Positions 10,997 to 20,674 of a DNA stretch of 64,000 bases are shown here, piece after piece (position 1 is the first letter of the stretch; each line of letters starts with the position of its first letter). The position numbers and the translations under genes were made by a program. The notes beneath the pieces were generated by a model. The model was not told the origin of the DNA and searched no databases. It saw nothing but the letters and a program-made list of their open reading frames with translations. This stretch comes from Streptomyces sp. SW4 (lineage in GTDB: Bacteria; Actinomycetota; Actinomycetes; Streptomycetales; Streptomycetaceae): NCBI GenBank assembly GCA_003248315.1, contig QKWM01000003.1:124001-188000 (forward strand), given 5' to 3'.

Positions 10997-11961
10997 GCGG
11001 CGGCTCCGGGGACGAGGAGAAGGAGGTTGGCGGTGACGAGCAGCGCGGTGGCGAGGCGGTGCGTGGTGAAGCCCAGCCGGCGGGCGCGCATCGTGTCGCC
11101 CCGGCGGAACCCGGTGACGTACTGGACGGCGCGCAGCGCGGTCGCCGGCAGCATGACGAGCGGGAACCACCAGGGTGCGATGCCGGCGGCGCTCGCGCCG
11201 ACGCCGACGGCGCACTCCAGCACGCACAGCGCGGCGACGAACCGGGCGTTGCCGCGCGCGCTGGTGCGGGCGGCGACGGTGGGCCGGCCGACCGCGCGGT
11301 CGCCGTCGACGTCGTTGGTGTTGGAGTACACGCCGAACATCAGCGGCCCGAAACCGAACAGCACCGCCTGCACCAGCAGGAACTGCGGCCACGAGCCGGT
11401 CGCCAGGCCGTGCGGCGCGAGCACGAACCCCGCGCCGATGGCGACCAGGAAGGACTCCTGGAAGCCGTGGTAACTCAGCTTCAGGCCCCAGGAGTACTGC
11501 AGCGCGCCCGCGTAGAGGACGCCCATCAGCACGAGCGTTCCGGTCGGCCGGTGCGGGGCCACGGCGACGGCCGCCGCCCACAGGACCGCCGCTCCGGCGG
11601 CCGTGCCCGCCGCGAAGCCGCGCGCCTGACGCAGCGTCAGCGCGCCCGAGACGAGCGGCTTGCGGAGCTTGTTGCGCAGCGGATGGTCGGGGCCGTAGTT
11701 GGTGAGGTCGCTGCCGTCGAGGAAGCCGGTGATGTCGTCCAGGGCGACGGAGGAGGCCACCAGCAGCACCTCGCCGGCGAGCAGCAGGACGACGGCGGGC
11801 AGCGCGGCCGGGTCGAGGCCGGCGGTGCCTGCGGCCGCCGCCGACAGGGCGACGAAGACGCTCAAGTAGTAGTCGTAGACGTCGAGTTTGCCGAGTCTGA
11901 CGTAGCTGCGCAGCCTGCTCGCGCGGGGCCCCGCGGCGACGGCGGCCTGAGTCGTGGTCAT
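10993..11961 (-). CDS. UbiA-like membrane prenyltransferase
   Basis: This is an intact 322-residue polytopic protein with about eight hydrophobic segments, of the UbiA prenyltransferase superfamily, which joins isoprenyl diphosphates to acceptors in the membrane. The second Asp-rich motif is clear (SNTNDVDGDRAVGRPT). The first is altered: VASSVALDDITGFLDGSD has Ser where UbiA usually has the Asn of NDxxD. The ATG at 11961 follows GAGGA. The stop overlaps the flavoprotein start by 4 bases. It belongs to the minus-strand operon, separated from the upstream aminotransferase by the 12.0-12.1 kb tandem repeat. The acceptor is unknown. Confidence 0.88.
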   Translation of the reverse strand: MTTTQAAVAAGPRASRLRSYVRLGKLDVYDYYLSVFVALSAAAAGTAGLDPAALPAVVLLLAGEVLLVASSVALDDITGFLDGSDLTNYGPDHPLRNKLRKPLVSGALTLRQARGFAAGTAAGAAVLWAAAVAVAPHRPTGTLVLMGVLYAGALQYSWGLKLSYHGFQESFLVAIGAGFVLAPHGLATGSWPQFLLVQAVLFGFGPLMFGVYSNTNDVDGDRAVGRPTVAARTSARGNARFVAALCVLECAVGVGASAAGIAPWWFPLVMLPATALRAVQYVTGFRRGDTMRARRLGFTTHRLATALLVTANLLLLVPGAAA

Positions 11962-12018
11962 CGGATGGTCCTCAAGGTCTCGGTGCCGGTCCGGGAAGGC
12001 GGGGTGTGGCGGGATCGG

Positions 12019-12104
12019 GTGCGTGCCCTCGACGGCATGCGTGCGTGCCTTCGACGGCTTGCGTGCGTGCCTTCGACGGCTTGCGTGCGTGCCCTCGACG
12101 GTCT
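12019..12104. repeat. Tandem repeat, 22-bp unit, about four copies
   Basis: The unit is close to GCGTGCGTGCCTTCGACGGC plus two bases. Copies run 12019-12038 (slightly shortened), 12039-12060, 12061-12082 and 12083-12104, with one or two substitutions. It lies in the 178-bp gap between the aminotransferase stop (12140) and the prenyltransferase start (11961), inside the operon. Confidence 0.9.
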
Positions 12105-12139
12105 CCGGGACACCGCGGCCCCGGCGGTCCGGGGCGGTG

Positions 12140-13273
12140 TCAGCGCCGGGCGAAGGCGCACACCGCGTCGGCGATGTGTTCCACCTGGGCGTCGGTGAGA
12201 TGGGGGTACACGGGCAGGGAGACGTGGTGCGCCGCGGCCCGCTCGGCGTGCGGCCAGCGCACCCCCGGCTGCGCCGCCTCCGCGTACGGTGCGAAGGCGC
12301 GCTGCCCGGGCAGCGGCAGCGGGTAGTACACGTGCGTGGCGACGCCCGCCTCGGCGAGGTGCTTGCGCAGCGCGTCACGCTCGTGGGCGAGGAGCGTGTA
12401 CACGTAGAAGCAGCGGCCGTCCCGGCCGGGCGGGGGAGGGGTGATGCCGGGCAGCCCGGCGAAGCGCTCGGTGTAGTACGCGGCGATGTGCGCCCGGCGG
12501 TCGAGCCGGGCCGCGAGCGAGGGCAGCCGGTGCAGCTGGAAGGCGGCCTGGATCTCGTCGAACCGGCTGTTCACGCCGATCTCGTGGTGCAGGAAGCGGT
12601 GCACGCCGTCCTGGCCGTGGTTGCGCAGCATCCGCACCCGCCGCCCGATCTCCGCGTCCCGTGTGACGACCATGCCGCCCTCGCCGGGCATGCCGAACGA
12701 CTTGACCTGGACGAACGAGTACACGCCCGCCTCGCCCCACAGCCCGGCCGGCCGGCCGGCGATCACCGCCCCCTGCGCGACGGCGGAGTCCTCCACGAGG
12801 CGCAGCCCGTGCCGCCCGGCCAGCTCCGCGAACCGCGGCATGTCGGCCGTCACGGAGAACATGTGCGCCGGCATCAGCGCCCGCGTGGCCGGCCGCACCC
12901 AGCGCTCCGCCTCGGCAGGGTCGACGACGAGGGTGACCGGGTCGACGTCGGCGAAGACGGGGCGGGCGCCGGTGTGCAGCACGGCGGCGGCGAGCGGGGC
13001 GCAGCCGAAGGCCGGCACCACGACCTCGTCGCCCGGGCCGATCCCCAGCGCGCGCAGCACCAGGTACAGGGCGCCGGTGCCGCTGCCGCACGCCACCGCG
13101 TCGGCCGCCCCGGTCGCGTCCTTCAGCGCGTCCTCGAACCGCCGGGTCCGGGAGCCGAGGATGAACCGCTGGTCCGGCGAGGTGCCGATCTCGTGCAGCA
13201 GCCGCAGGAACGTCTCCCGGTCCTCGCCCGTGAACAGGTCGGGCGGGAAGAAGGGGATCTCGGTGCGGGTCAT
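12140..13273 (-). CDS. DegT/DnrJ/EryC1-family PLP aminotransferase (first)
   Basis: This is an intact 377-residue fold-type I aminotransferase of the family that aminates keto-sugars or forms amino-cyclitols. The PLP Lys lies in SFVQVKSFGMPGEGGMV, the pocket Asp in RLVEDSAVAQGA, and the C-terminal HVYYPLPLPGQRAF and LPVYPHLTDAQVEHI are typical of sugar aminotransferases. ATG 13273 overlaps the stop of the second aminotransferase (ATGA), so the two are translationally coupled. The paired unlike paralogues suggest a diamino product or two successive aminations. Confidence 0.92.
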   Translation of the reverse strand: MTRTEIPFFPPDLFTGEDRETFLRLLHEIGTSPDQRFILGSRTRRFEDALKDATGAADAVACGSGTGALYLVLRALGIGPGDEVVVPAFGCAPLAAAVLHTGARPVFADVDPVTLVVDPAEAERWVRPATRALMPAHMFSVTADMPRFAELAGRHGLRLVEDSAVAQGAVIAGRPAGLWGEAGVYSFVQVKSFGMPGEGGMVVTRDAEIGRRVRMLRNHGQDGVHRFLHHEIGVNSRFDEIQAAFQLHRLPSLAARLDRRAHIAAYYTERFAGLPGITPPPPGRDGRCFYVYTLLAHERDALRKHLAEAGVATHVYYPLPLPGQRAFAPYAEAAQPGVRWPHAERAAAHHVSLPVYPHLTDAQVEHIADAVCAFARR

Positions 13274-14420
13274 CGCGTGCCTCCCGCGTAGAACTCGCGG
13301 ACCGCGGCGCACACCCGGTCGACCTCGGCGAACCCCAGGTCGGCGTGGAGGGGCAGCGCGAGGGCGCGCTCCGCTGCGGCCTCCGCGACCGGGAAGTCCC
13401 CCGGACGGTGGCCCAGTTCCGCGAAGCACGGCTGCAGATGCAGCGGACGCGGGTAGTACACCTCGGTCTCGATGCCCCGGCCGGCCAGATGCGCCACGAG
13501 GGCGTCCCGGCGCTCGGCCTCGATCAGATAGACGTAGAAGACGACGTCGGGCGCGTCGGTCACCTCGGGCAGCCGGGTCACGCCGGGGATGTCACGCAGA
13601 CCCTCGCCGTACGCGGCGGCCAGTTCGGCGCGGCGCGCCACGTCCTGGTCGAGCACCGTCAGCTTGGCCAGCAGCACCGCCGCCTGGACGTCGTCCATCT
13701 TGCTGTTGAAACCGGGAATCCACGTCTCGTTGGAGATTCCCGGAAAGTGCGCCAGCGTGCGCCCGGCGCGCCCGTGATGGCGCAACGCGGAGACCCGTTC
13801 GGCGATTTCCGGATCGTCCGTGAGAACGGCGCCCGCGTCCCCGAGAGCGCCGAGCGTCTTGCTCGGGAAGAACGACAGAACCCCGCCCCGGCCGTGCAGC
13901 CCGGCGTGAATTCCCCCTGCCGCATACCGATTCCCTCGGCGCTGTCCTCCACCACTTCCAGGCCGCGTTCCCGGGCCGCGGCGGACAGGGCCGCCATATC
14001 GGCCATGCGGCTGAAAAGATGCACCGGCATCACGAACCGGCATTCCGCTCCGCGGGCGAGCACCTCGTGCGGGTCCATCGCGTACGTGCCGGGCAGGATG
14101 TCGGCGAACCGCGGCTCCCCGCCGGCCAGGACGACCGAGGTGGCGGTCGCGGCGAAGGAGTACGCCGGCACCAGCACCCGGTCGCCGGGCCGCAGGCCAC
14201 AGGCCTTCAGCAGCAGCACCAGCGCGTCCGTGCCGCTGTTCACGCCGATCGCGTGCCGCGCGCCGGTGTACGCGGCGAGCGCCTCCTCGAAGCGCCCCAC
14301 CTGACTGCCGTGGGAGAACTTCCCGTCGTCGAAGACCTCTTCCACGCGGGAGCGGATCACCGGCCATAAACGGTCGAAAGTCCGGGCCTGGGAGAAGAAC
14401 GGAATGGTCGGGAGCGTCAC
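13270..14420 (-). CDS. DegT/DnrJ/EryC1-family PLP aminotransferase (second; one frame break)
   Basis: This is a PLP aminotransferase of ~383 residues and the first gene of the minus-strand operon. The Schiff-base Lys lies in LSFFPSKTLGALGDAGAV. GVNSGTDALVLLLKACGL and EVVEDSAEGIGM are cofactor-contact segments, and ETEVYYPRPLHLQPCF is the sugar-aminotransferase C-terminal motif. The frame breaks once near 13915, between GMRQGEFTPG and LHGRGGVLSFF. The start is GTG 14420; no better start precedes it. It faces the divergent dehydrogenase gene across a 354-bp promoter region. Confidence 0.9.
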
Positions 14421-14774
14421 GCGCGAGAATCCTTGTCCTGTGCCGCGCCTCGCCGCTTCCTCGCGCGGGTTTCCCGCGGAGTTCCGGGGTGGAGGCTCCG
14501 CGGGAGGCCGAGAGGAACGGGACGAGGATTTCTCTCGTCCAGCGGGATTCGGTGGAATGAGTACCGGTGAATCAGGTTGTGCGCTGAACGTATCAGGCGG
14601 CGCGGAACAACTCCGCGCGTACGGAAGGAACTTCATACCTTCCGGTGAACGTCCGCCGGAATTTCTTGACCGCCCGTCAGGGTGGCGGGAACAGTCGCGC
14701 GGGAAGATCGACCTCCCGTGCGCCGGCACCCGCGCGCCGGGCGGTGCCGCCACCCCCACACCACTGGAACCAGG
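14421..14774. promoter_or_regulatory. Divergent intergenic region between the two biosynthetic operons
   Basis: This 354-bp gap without a credible gene separates the nine-gene minus-strand operon from the plus-strand sugar operon, so it should hold promoters for both. It contains less GC-rich patches around 14525-14560 and 14615-14640. I see no clear operator palindrome. CAGGATG at 14771-14777 gives a weak ribosome site for the plus-strand gene. Confidence 0.5.
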
Positions 14775-15776
14775 ATGCGACAGCCCTTCATCGTCGGGCT
14801 CGGCCGCTCCGGAGCCGGGCTCCACCTCCGGGCCCTGCGCACCGCCGCGTCCGTGTCACCGCCACCGTGGGCGGGGCCCGTGATCGCCTGCGACCCCCGC
14901 CCGGACGCCGCGGACGGCCTGCTCCCGCCGGTGACCCTCACCCACGGCGTCGCCGAGGCACGCGCCCACCTCGACCCGGCGACGACCGTCGTCCACGTGT
15001 GCACCCCGCCCGCCACCCGCCCCGCCGTCCTCGCCGAACTCGCCGCGCACGGCTTCACCGACCTCCTGGTCGAGAAGCCCCTCGCCGCCTCGCCGGCCGC
15101 GCTGGAGGAGATCCACCGGCTCCGGGAGCGGCACGGCCTGCGGATCGAGGTCGTCGCGCACTGGCTCGCGGCGGGCCTCACCGGCAGGCTGCGCGCCCTG
15201 CGCGACACGGGCGACCTCGGACGGCTGCTCACCATCGACGTCGAGCAGCACAAGCCGCGGTTCCTGCGTTCCCTGCGCGACGACGGCCACCCCACCGCCT
15301 TCGACGTCGAGGTGCCGCACTCCCTCGGCCTCGTCCTCGACCTGGCGGGACCGGCCGCCGTCACCGCCGCCTCCCTCACCGACCTGCGCTGCGGCGACTC
15401 CGTACGCCTCCACATGGGCAGCGCACGACTGGAACTGGAGCACACCACCGGCGTGCGCACCCGCATCGTCTCCGACCTCGGCGCCCCGGTGCGCCGGCGC
15501 AGCGTCACGCTGACCTTCGAACGCGGACGCGCCGTCGCGCACTACCCCCTCAGCGACGCCGACGACCACGCCCAGCTCCTGCTCACCGGCGCACGCACCG
15601 CGCACGAGGTGTTCCGCGACGACGCCCTCACCGCCTTCGTGCGCCAGGCGTACGCCCGGTTCGACCAGGGCGACGCCGGGGCCGGCTTCGCCCTGCACGC
15701 CGAGGTCGTGCGCCTGCTGTGCGCCGCCAAGGACCGCTGCGCCACACCCGGAGGGGGCGCCACCGATGCCGCCTGA
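14775..15776 (+). CDS. Gfo/Idh/MocA-family NAD(P)-dependent dehydrogenase (first)
   Basis: This is an intact 333-residue oxidoreductase. The N-terminal Rossmann fold begins FIVGLGRSGAGLHLRALR, and LLVEKPLAASPAALEEI carries the family EKP motif with the conserved Lys. The C-terminal domain resembles MocA-type sugar or inositol dehydrogenases, which oxidise a ring hydroxyl to a keto group that DegT aminotransferases then use. ATG 14775 follows AGG. It is the first gene of a plus-strand operon and overlaps the next gene by 11 bases. Confidence 0.85.
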   Translation: MRQPFIVGLGRSGAGLHLRALRTAASVSPPPWAGPVIACDPRPDAADGLLPPVTLTHGVAEARAHLDPATTVVHVCTPPATRPAVLAELAAHGFTDLLVEKPLAASPAALEEIHRLRERHGLRIEVVAHWLAAGLTGRLRALRDTGDLGRLLTIDVEQHKPRFLRSLRDDGHPTAFDVEVPHSLGLVLDLAGPAAVTAASLTDLRCGDSVRLHMGSARLELEHTTGVRTRIVSDLGAPVRRRSVTLTFERGRAVAHYPLSDADDHAQLLLTGARTAHEVFRDDALTAFVRQAYARFDQGDAGAGFALHAEVVRLLCAAKDRCATPGGGATDAA

Positions 15777-18123
15777 ACCCGCCTCCCGCGACACCGGCGC
15801 CCCCGGCACCACCGCCCCCGGCACCACCGCCGCCGGCAGCCGTCGAGGCACCGGCGCCCCCGGCGCCCCCGCGTCACCGGCATCGGCGACGAGGCCGCGC
15901 CCTCCCTCACCGGCCAGATCGCCGTCGCCCGCAGGCTCGGCTGGACCGCTCTCGAACTGCGCACCGTGGACGGCACGGCCCTCGCCGACCTCACCGAACC
16001 CGCGGTCCGCGACATCGCGGACCGGCTGCGCGCGGCCGGGCTCGGCGTCGTCTGCCTCGACTCCCGCATCGGCAACTGGGCCCGCCCCGTCACCGCCGAC
16101 TTCTCCGCGGACCTCGCCGAACTCGAACGGCTCGCCGCCTACGGCGACCTCCTCGGCTGCCGCTCGGTGCGCATCATGTCGTACCCCAACGACGGGCTCA
16201 CGGACGACGAGTGGGCCGGCCGGGCCATCGACCGGGTACGCCGTCTCGCCCGCCGCGCCGAGGACCTCGGCGTGGTGCTGCTGCACGAGAACTGCGCGGG
16301 GTGGGCGGGCGACAGCGCCTCGCGCACCCTGCGTCTGCTCGCCGAGACCGGCAGCGACGCCCTGCGCGTCCTGTTCGACACCGGCAACGGCGTCCCGTAC
16401 GGCTACGACGCGTTCGCGTACCTGCGGCGGGTGCTGCCCCACGTCGGCCACGTGCACATCAAGGACGCGGTGGCCGGGGACGGCGCCGGACGGGCCACGT
16501 ACGTCCTGCCCGGCGACGGCGAGGCCCGCGTCGCCGACTGCCTCGCGCTCCTCGCCGGGCACGGCTACCGCGGCCACTACTCCCTCGAACCCCACCTCGC
16601 CCACGCCCCGCACGCCGGTGTGCGGGCCGACGGCCCCGGCGCCGCCGACCTGTTCGTCCGCGCCGGGCGCCGCCTGGCCGAGCTGGTGGAACGGGCCGCC
16701 CCGGCCCGCGGGGCGCCTGCTCCGGCCCGCGGGGCGCCTGCTCCGGCCCACGCGGCGCCTGCTCCGGCCCACGCGGCGCCTGCTCCGGCCCACGGGCGCC
16801 CGTCCCGTCCGCGCAGGCCGCGCCCGCGCCCGTACGCCCCGGGTCGCCCTCCGCGCCGCCGACCACGACCTGCTGCTCCGCCTGCTCCGCACCCCACCGC
16901 CGGCCCGCTGGAGGACCCGGACGCCCCGCACGAGCTGCGGGCCGCCCAGCACGCCTACGCCGAGGCCGCCAAGCGGTGCGGCATGGAGGTCGTCGGCCAC
17001 ACCGCCCCACCGCCCGAGGCGGTGCTCCGCGACGACGTGCCGGTCCGCGTGCGCGCCGCCGTCACCGCGGACCCCGCGTTCCTCGACGACCAGCCCAGCC
17101 TGCTGCTGCGCCTCGGCCCCGAACTGCCGCGCGAGCGCACGGTGATGTTCAACGTCCACCTCGACACCGTGGCCGGCGCCCAGCCCGTCTCCTTCGACGG
17201 GCGGCGCTTCACCGGCCGGGGCGCGGTCGACGCCAAGGGACCGGCCGTCGCCCTGCTCGCCGGCGTCCGCGCCGCCGCCGAGCGGTGCCCCGCCGTCGGA
17301 CGGGACACGGCCGTCCTCGTCCAGGCCGTCGCCGGCGAGGAGGGCGGCGCGCTCGGCACGTTCGGCACCCGCCCCTGGTCGAGGCGGGCCACGTCGGCGC
17401 ACTCAACGTCTTCTGCGAACCCACCGGCCTGCGGCACCTGCCGCGCGCCACCGCCTCCGCCACCGCCCGCCTCACCGTCACCGGCGAGGACGCCGTCGAC
17501 GACCGCCCCGGCGCCGGACACAACGCCACCGTGCTCCTCGGCTTCCTCGCCCAGCACCTCGCAGGCGCCCTGGACCGCCGCCCCGACGTCACCGCCTGCG
17601 TCGCCGGACTGCACACCGGCACCACCCACAACCGCGTCCACGGCACCGGCAGCCTGCTCCTCAACCTCGCCTACGGCACCCCGAAGCGGCCGTCGCCGCC
17701 GAACGCGCCCTCACCGAGGCTCTGGCCGACGGCCTGCGCGTCTTCACCGAACGCTTCGCGGCCACCCGGCAGTTCGCCCGCACCGCCGCCGACGCCGCCC
17801 GCATCACCCGTCTCACCTGGGACAAGCGGGGCCTGCCCGCCCTCGGCCCGCAGCCCGACTGGGGCCACGCCCTGCTCGCCGAGGCCGGCATCGACGCATG
17901 GCCGGCCACGGAACCGGCATTCACCTGCGACGCGATCTGGCTGCACGGCACCCCCGGCACGTTCACCACCGTCCTCGGCCCCGGCCGCCTCGACGCCAAC
18001 CACGCCCACGCGGACGGCGAGTTCGTGGACCTCACCGACCTGGAGGCGTTCGCCTCCGCCGTCGCCGCACTCCTCGTGACCTTCGCCACCGCACCGACCC
18101 CCCGACTGGGAGACCCGGCATGA
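15766..18123 (+). CDS. Apparent fusion: TIM-barrel sugar isomerase/epimerase - repeat linker - M20 metallohydrolase (several frame breaks)
   Basis: Two complete enzyme domains lie in one run. Bases ~15880-16690 encode a xylose-isomerase-like TIM barrel whose four metal ligands are visible (Glu in LLHENCAGW, Asp in LFDTGNGVPYG, His in VGHVHIKDA, Glu in HYSLEPHLAH). Bases ~16850-18120 encode an M20 deacylase/peptidase with FNVHLDTVAG, GRGAVDAKGP, VAGEEGG, a Glu in CEPTGL and the final His in NHAHADGEFVD. Between them is an Ala/Pro linker with a heptapeptide repeat. No TAA, TAG or TGA triplet exists in any forward frame from about 16600 to 17000, so single-base errors cannot hide a normal gene boundary. 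Breaks lie near 15875, 16795, 16895, 17380 and 17690. The N-terminus (first ~38 residues) is low complexity. Confidence 0.72.
16704..16796 (+). repeat. In-frame 21-bp tandem repeat encoding a heptapeptide linker
   Basis: There are four full 21-bp units (16704-16724, 16725-16745, 16746-16766, 16767-16787) plus a 9-bp partial unit. In the isomerase frame they read ARGAPAP twice and AHAAPAP twice. The unit length is a multiple of three, so copy number can vary without breaking the frame, which suits a flexible interdomain linker. Confidence 0.92.
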
Positions 18124-19252
18124 CCGCCACCGACCTCACCGGCCCCGCCGCCACCGGGCAGCAGCGGGTGAGCATCCCGTACGAGACCCTCCGGGCGGCC
18201 GTCGCCGCGTACTTCACCGGCCGCGGCCTGCCCCCGGACCGCGCGGACCGCGCGGCGACCGCCCTGTGCTACGGCGACCTCACCGGCATGGACTCCCACG
18301 GCGTCTTCAACCTGCCCCGTCTGTACGCCCCGTTGCTCGACTCCGGCCGCGCGGACCCGTCCGCCGAACCGAGGGTGCTCACCGACACCGGGCCCTGCGC
18401 CCTGGTCGACCACCGGCGCGCCCTCGGGCTGTGGGCGGCTTCCGACGCGATGGACGAGGCCGTGGCGCGTGCCCGTGCCTTCGGCGTCGGCGTGGTGTCC
18501 GTGCGCGGCGGCACGCACTTCGGATGCGCCGGCGTGCACGCCCTGCGCGCCGCCGAACAGGGCCTCGTCGGCGTCGTGGCGAGCAACTGCGGCGGGCAGC
18601 GGATCGCCCGGCCGCCGCTCGGCGCGGCCGCCCTGCTCGGCACCAACCCGCTGAGCGTGGCCGCCCCGGCGCTCGACGGGCATCCGTTCGTCCTCGACAT
18701 GAGCACCACCGTCGTCCCCACCGGCCGGGTGCGGACCGCGGCGAGCCGCGGGCTGCCGGTGCCGGAGGGCTGGCTGACCGACGACACGGGCCGACCGGTC
18801 ACCGACCCGGCCGCCTACGACCGCGGCGAGGCCTGGCTCGGCTGGCTCGGGGACGGCCGGAGACCGGCGCGTTCAAGGGTTTCGGACTCGGCCTGGTCGT
18901 GGAACTGCTGGCCGCCGTCCTGCCCGGTGCGGCCACCGGCCCCGCCCCGGACGCGCTCGCCGGTGACGGCCGGCCCGGCGGCACGGACGACGACATCGGC
19001 TTCCTGCTGCTGGCCGTCGACCCGGACGTGCTGCGCGGCGAGCGCGGCGCCTTCGCCGCGGACAGCCGCTCGATGTTCGGCACGGTCGTGGACAGCCCGC
19101 CGCGCGAGGGACACGGCCCGGTCCGCTACCCCGGCCACCGCGAGGCCGAACTCGCCCGCGAGCGGCGGCGGTCGGGCGTTCCGCTGAGCGCCGCCCTGCA
19201 CGCCGAACTGGCCGCGCTCGGCCTGGACCTGCCGGCGGAGGTGTCCGCGTGA
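18120..19252 (+). CDS. Ldh-family (malate/lactate/ureidoglycolate type) NAD(P) dehydrogenase (one frame break)
   Basis: This belongs to the LDH2/MDG oxidoreductase family, unrelated to classical Rossmann dehydrogenases, and interconverts 2-hydroxy and 2-keto acids or related imines. GMDSHGVFNLPRLY holds the catalytic His region, and VVSVRGGTHFGCAGVHA and LLGTNPLSVAAPA are family motifs. The ATG overlaps the preceding TGA (ATGA). One break near 18855 separates EAWLGWLG from GAFKGFGLGLVVELLAAVL, which is itself a conserved Ldh-family segment. The repaired length of ~378 residues is normal. Its place beside an M20 hydrolase and two MocA dehydrogenases suggests a tailoring role. Confidence 0.85.
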
Positions 19253-20228
19253 GCGCCCGGACCGGATCCCGCCCGCGCAGGATCGCCGTCGCCGGTCTCG
19301 GCGTGATCTCCCGCTTCTACCTGGCGGCCGTCGACCGGCTGCCCGAGTGGGAGCTGGCCGCCGTCTGCGACCGGCGGGAGGAGGCGCTGGCCCCGTACCG
19401 GGGCCGGTACGCCTGCCACACCGACCACCGTGCCCTGCTCGCCGAGGGCGGCGTCGACGCCCTCGTCGTCGCCGTGCCGAACCACGCGCACGCCGAGCTG
19501 TGCGCGGACGCCCTGCGCGCCGGCGTGCCGGTGTGCGTGGAGAAGCCGCTGGCGCTGGACGCGGCCGACGGCCGTGCGCTCGCCGCGCTCGCCGCGGACC
19601 GCGGGGTGCCGCTGTTCACCGCGTTCCACCGCCGCTACAACGACCGCGTGACGGCGCTCACCGCCGCGCTGCCGCGGGACGTGCCCGTACGGTCGGTGCG
19701 CGTGCGCTACCTGGAGCGGATCGAGGAGCACATCGGCGCCGACACCTGGTACCTCGACCCGGCCCGGTGCGGCGGAGGCTGCGTGGCCGACAACGGCCCC
19801 AACGCCTTCGACCTGGTCCGGCTGGTGCTCGGGGACGTCGAGCTGGCCGACGCCGAGGTGCGGCGGGACGCGGCGGGCACCGACCGGCAGGCGGTGGTCG
19901 CCCTGGCCGCGCCGGGCGGCGCCTCGGCCCGGGTGGAACTGGACTGGTCGTGGCCGGGGAGACCAAGGACCTGACGGTCACCCTCGCCGACGGCACGGTC
20001 CTGTCGGCGGACATGCTGGAGGGCCGCTCGGGCTTCAAGGAGTCCCTGTGGCACGAGTACGAGGGCATCCTGCGGGACTTCGGCGCCCTGTGCGACGAGG
20101 TGGCGTCCCGTGACGCCGGCGAAGCGCGCCGCGCGGTGTCCGAGGCGGCCGGCCACGGCACGGCGGCGCTGGAGCTGGTGGCGGACGTCTACGCCCACGA
20201 GGCGCGGAAGGAGGCGACGGCCCGATGA
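19249..20228 (+). CDS. Gfo/Idh/MocA-family dehydrogenase (second; one frame break)
   Basis: This is an NAD(P)-dependent dehydrogenase of ~327 residues. The Rossmann start is IAVAGLGVISRFYLAAV, the EKP motif is VCVEKPLALDAADG, and DTWYLDPARCGGGCVADNG is the typical substrate-domain segment with the catalytic region. The GTG overlaps the Ldh stop (GTGA). The frame breaks once near 19957, between ELDWSWP and GETKDLTVTLADG. It differs clearly from the first MocA protein, so two distinct positions or substrates are probably oxidised or reduced in this pathway. Confidence 0.87.
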
Positions 20229-20673
20229 CCCGGACCGCCGGTACGGCCGGGGCGTCCCTGGACGCCGGACGGCACGAGAACGGGCCCAAGCGTCCGGTGC
20301 GGGGCGTGCTGGTGAAGCTGCTGCGGCACACCCGCACGGACCGGGGCATGGCCCTGGAGCCGTGGGCGAGCCGCTGTGTGCGGCGCGGTGAGGTGCACGA
20401 ACTGGTCACCACCGACCGGTGGGCGGACGAAGCGGGCGCCCGGGTGGACCGGGTGGGCTTCCTCGGCTTCGTGGAGCTGGGCTGCGGTGGTGTCGTGGAC
20501 CGCGGGGACACGCTGTGGCTGGGCGAGCGGCGCGTCGGCACGGTGCTCGGCTTCGACGGCTGCCACTTCCCCAACCACTACAACATCCTCGTGCACACGG
20601 AGGAGTTGATGACGGGGAGTCGCTGGGGCTGGAGCCGGAGACGCCGGTGGTGTTCCTGCCCGCGGAGTCGTGA
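20225..20673 (+). CDS. Small protein of unknown function, DUF6917-like (one frame break)
   Basis: This is a ~150-residue protein ending the plus-strand operon; its ATG overlaps the preceding TGA. The conserved-looking core is VHELVTTDRWADEAGARVDR, VGFLGFVELGCGG and VLGFDGCHFPNHYNILVHT. I recall this pattern from the small domain family DUF6917, but I cannot verify it. There is no signal peptide or membrane segment. The frame breaks once near 20618; the repaired end reads ESLGLEPETPVVFLPAES. Its strict coupling to the sugar genes suggests a role in the same pathway. Confidence 0.7.
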
Positions 20674-20674
20674 G

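Noticed and set aside
12019..12104. Tandem repeats taken as a possible CRISPR array
   Set aside because: The units are contiguous, with no spacers, and no cas gene is near. The same holds for 16704-16796, 54337-54376, 59984-60102 and 61150-61260.
16600..17000. Separate start for an M20 gene
   Set aside because: There is no stop triplet in any forward frame and no ATG or GTG with a ribosome site in the M20 frame near the domain start, so fusion is the simpler reading.
14645..18079. Very long plus-strand open frame (1144 codons) over the sugar operon
   Set aside because: It is a shadow frame of high-GC DNA, rich in Arg/Pro/Ala, with no family motifs. The real genes occupy the other frames.
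18120..19252. Programmed frameshift in the Ldh-family gene
   Set aside because: The break is in a G-rich stretch like all the others, and there is no slippery heptamer with a downstream structure that I can see.
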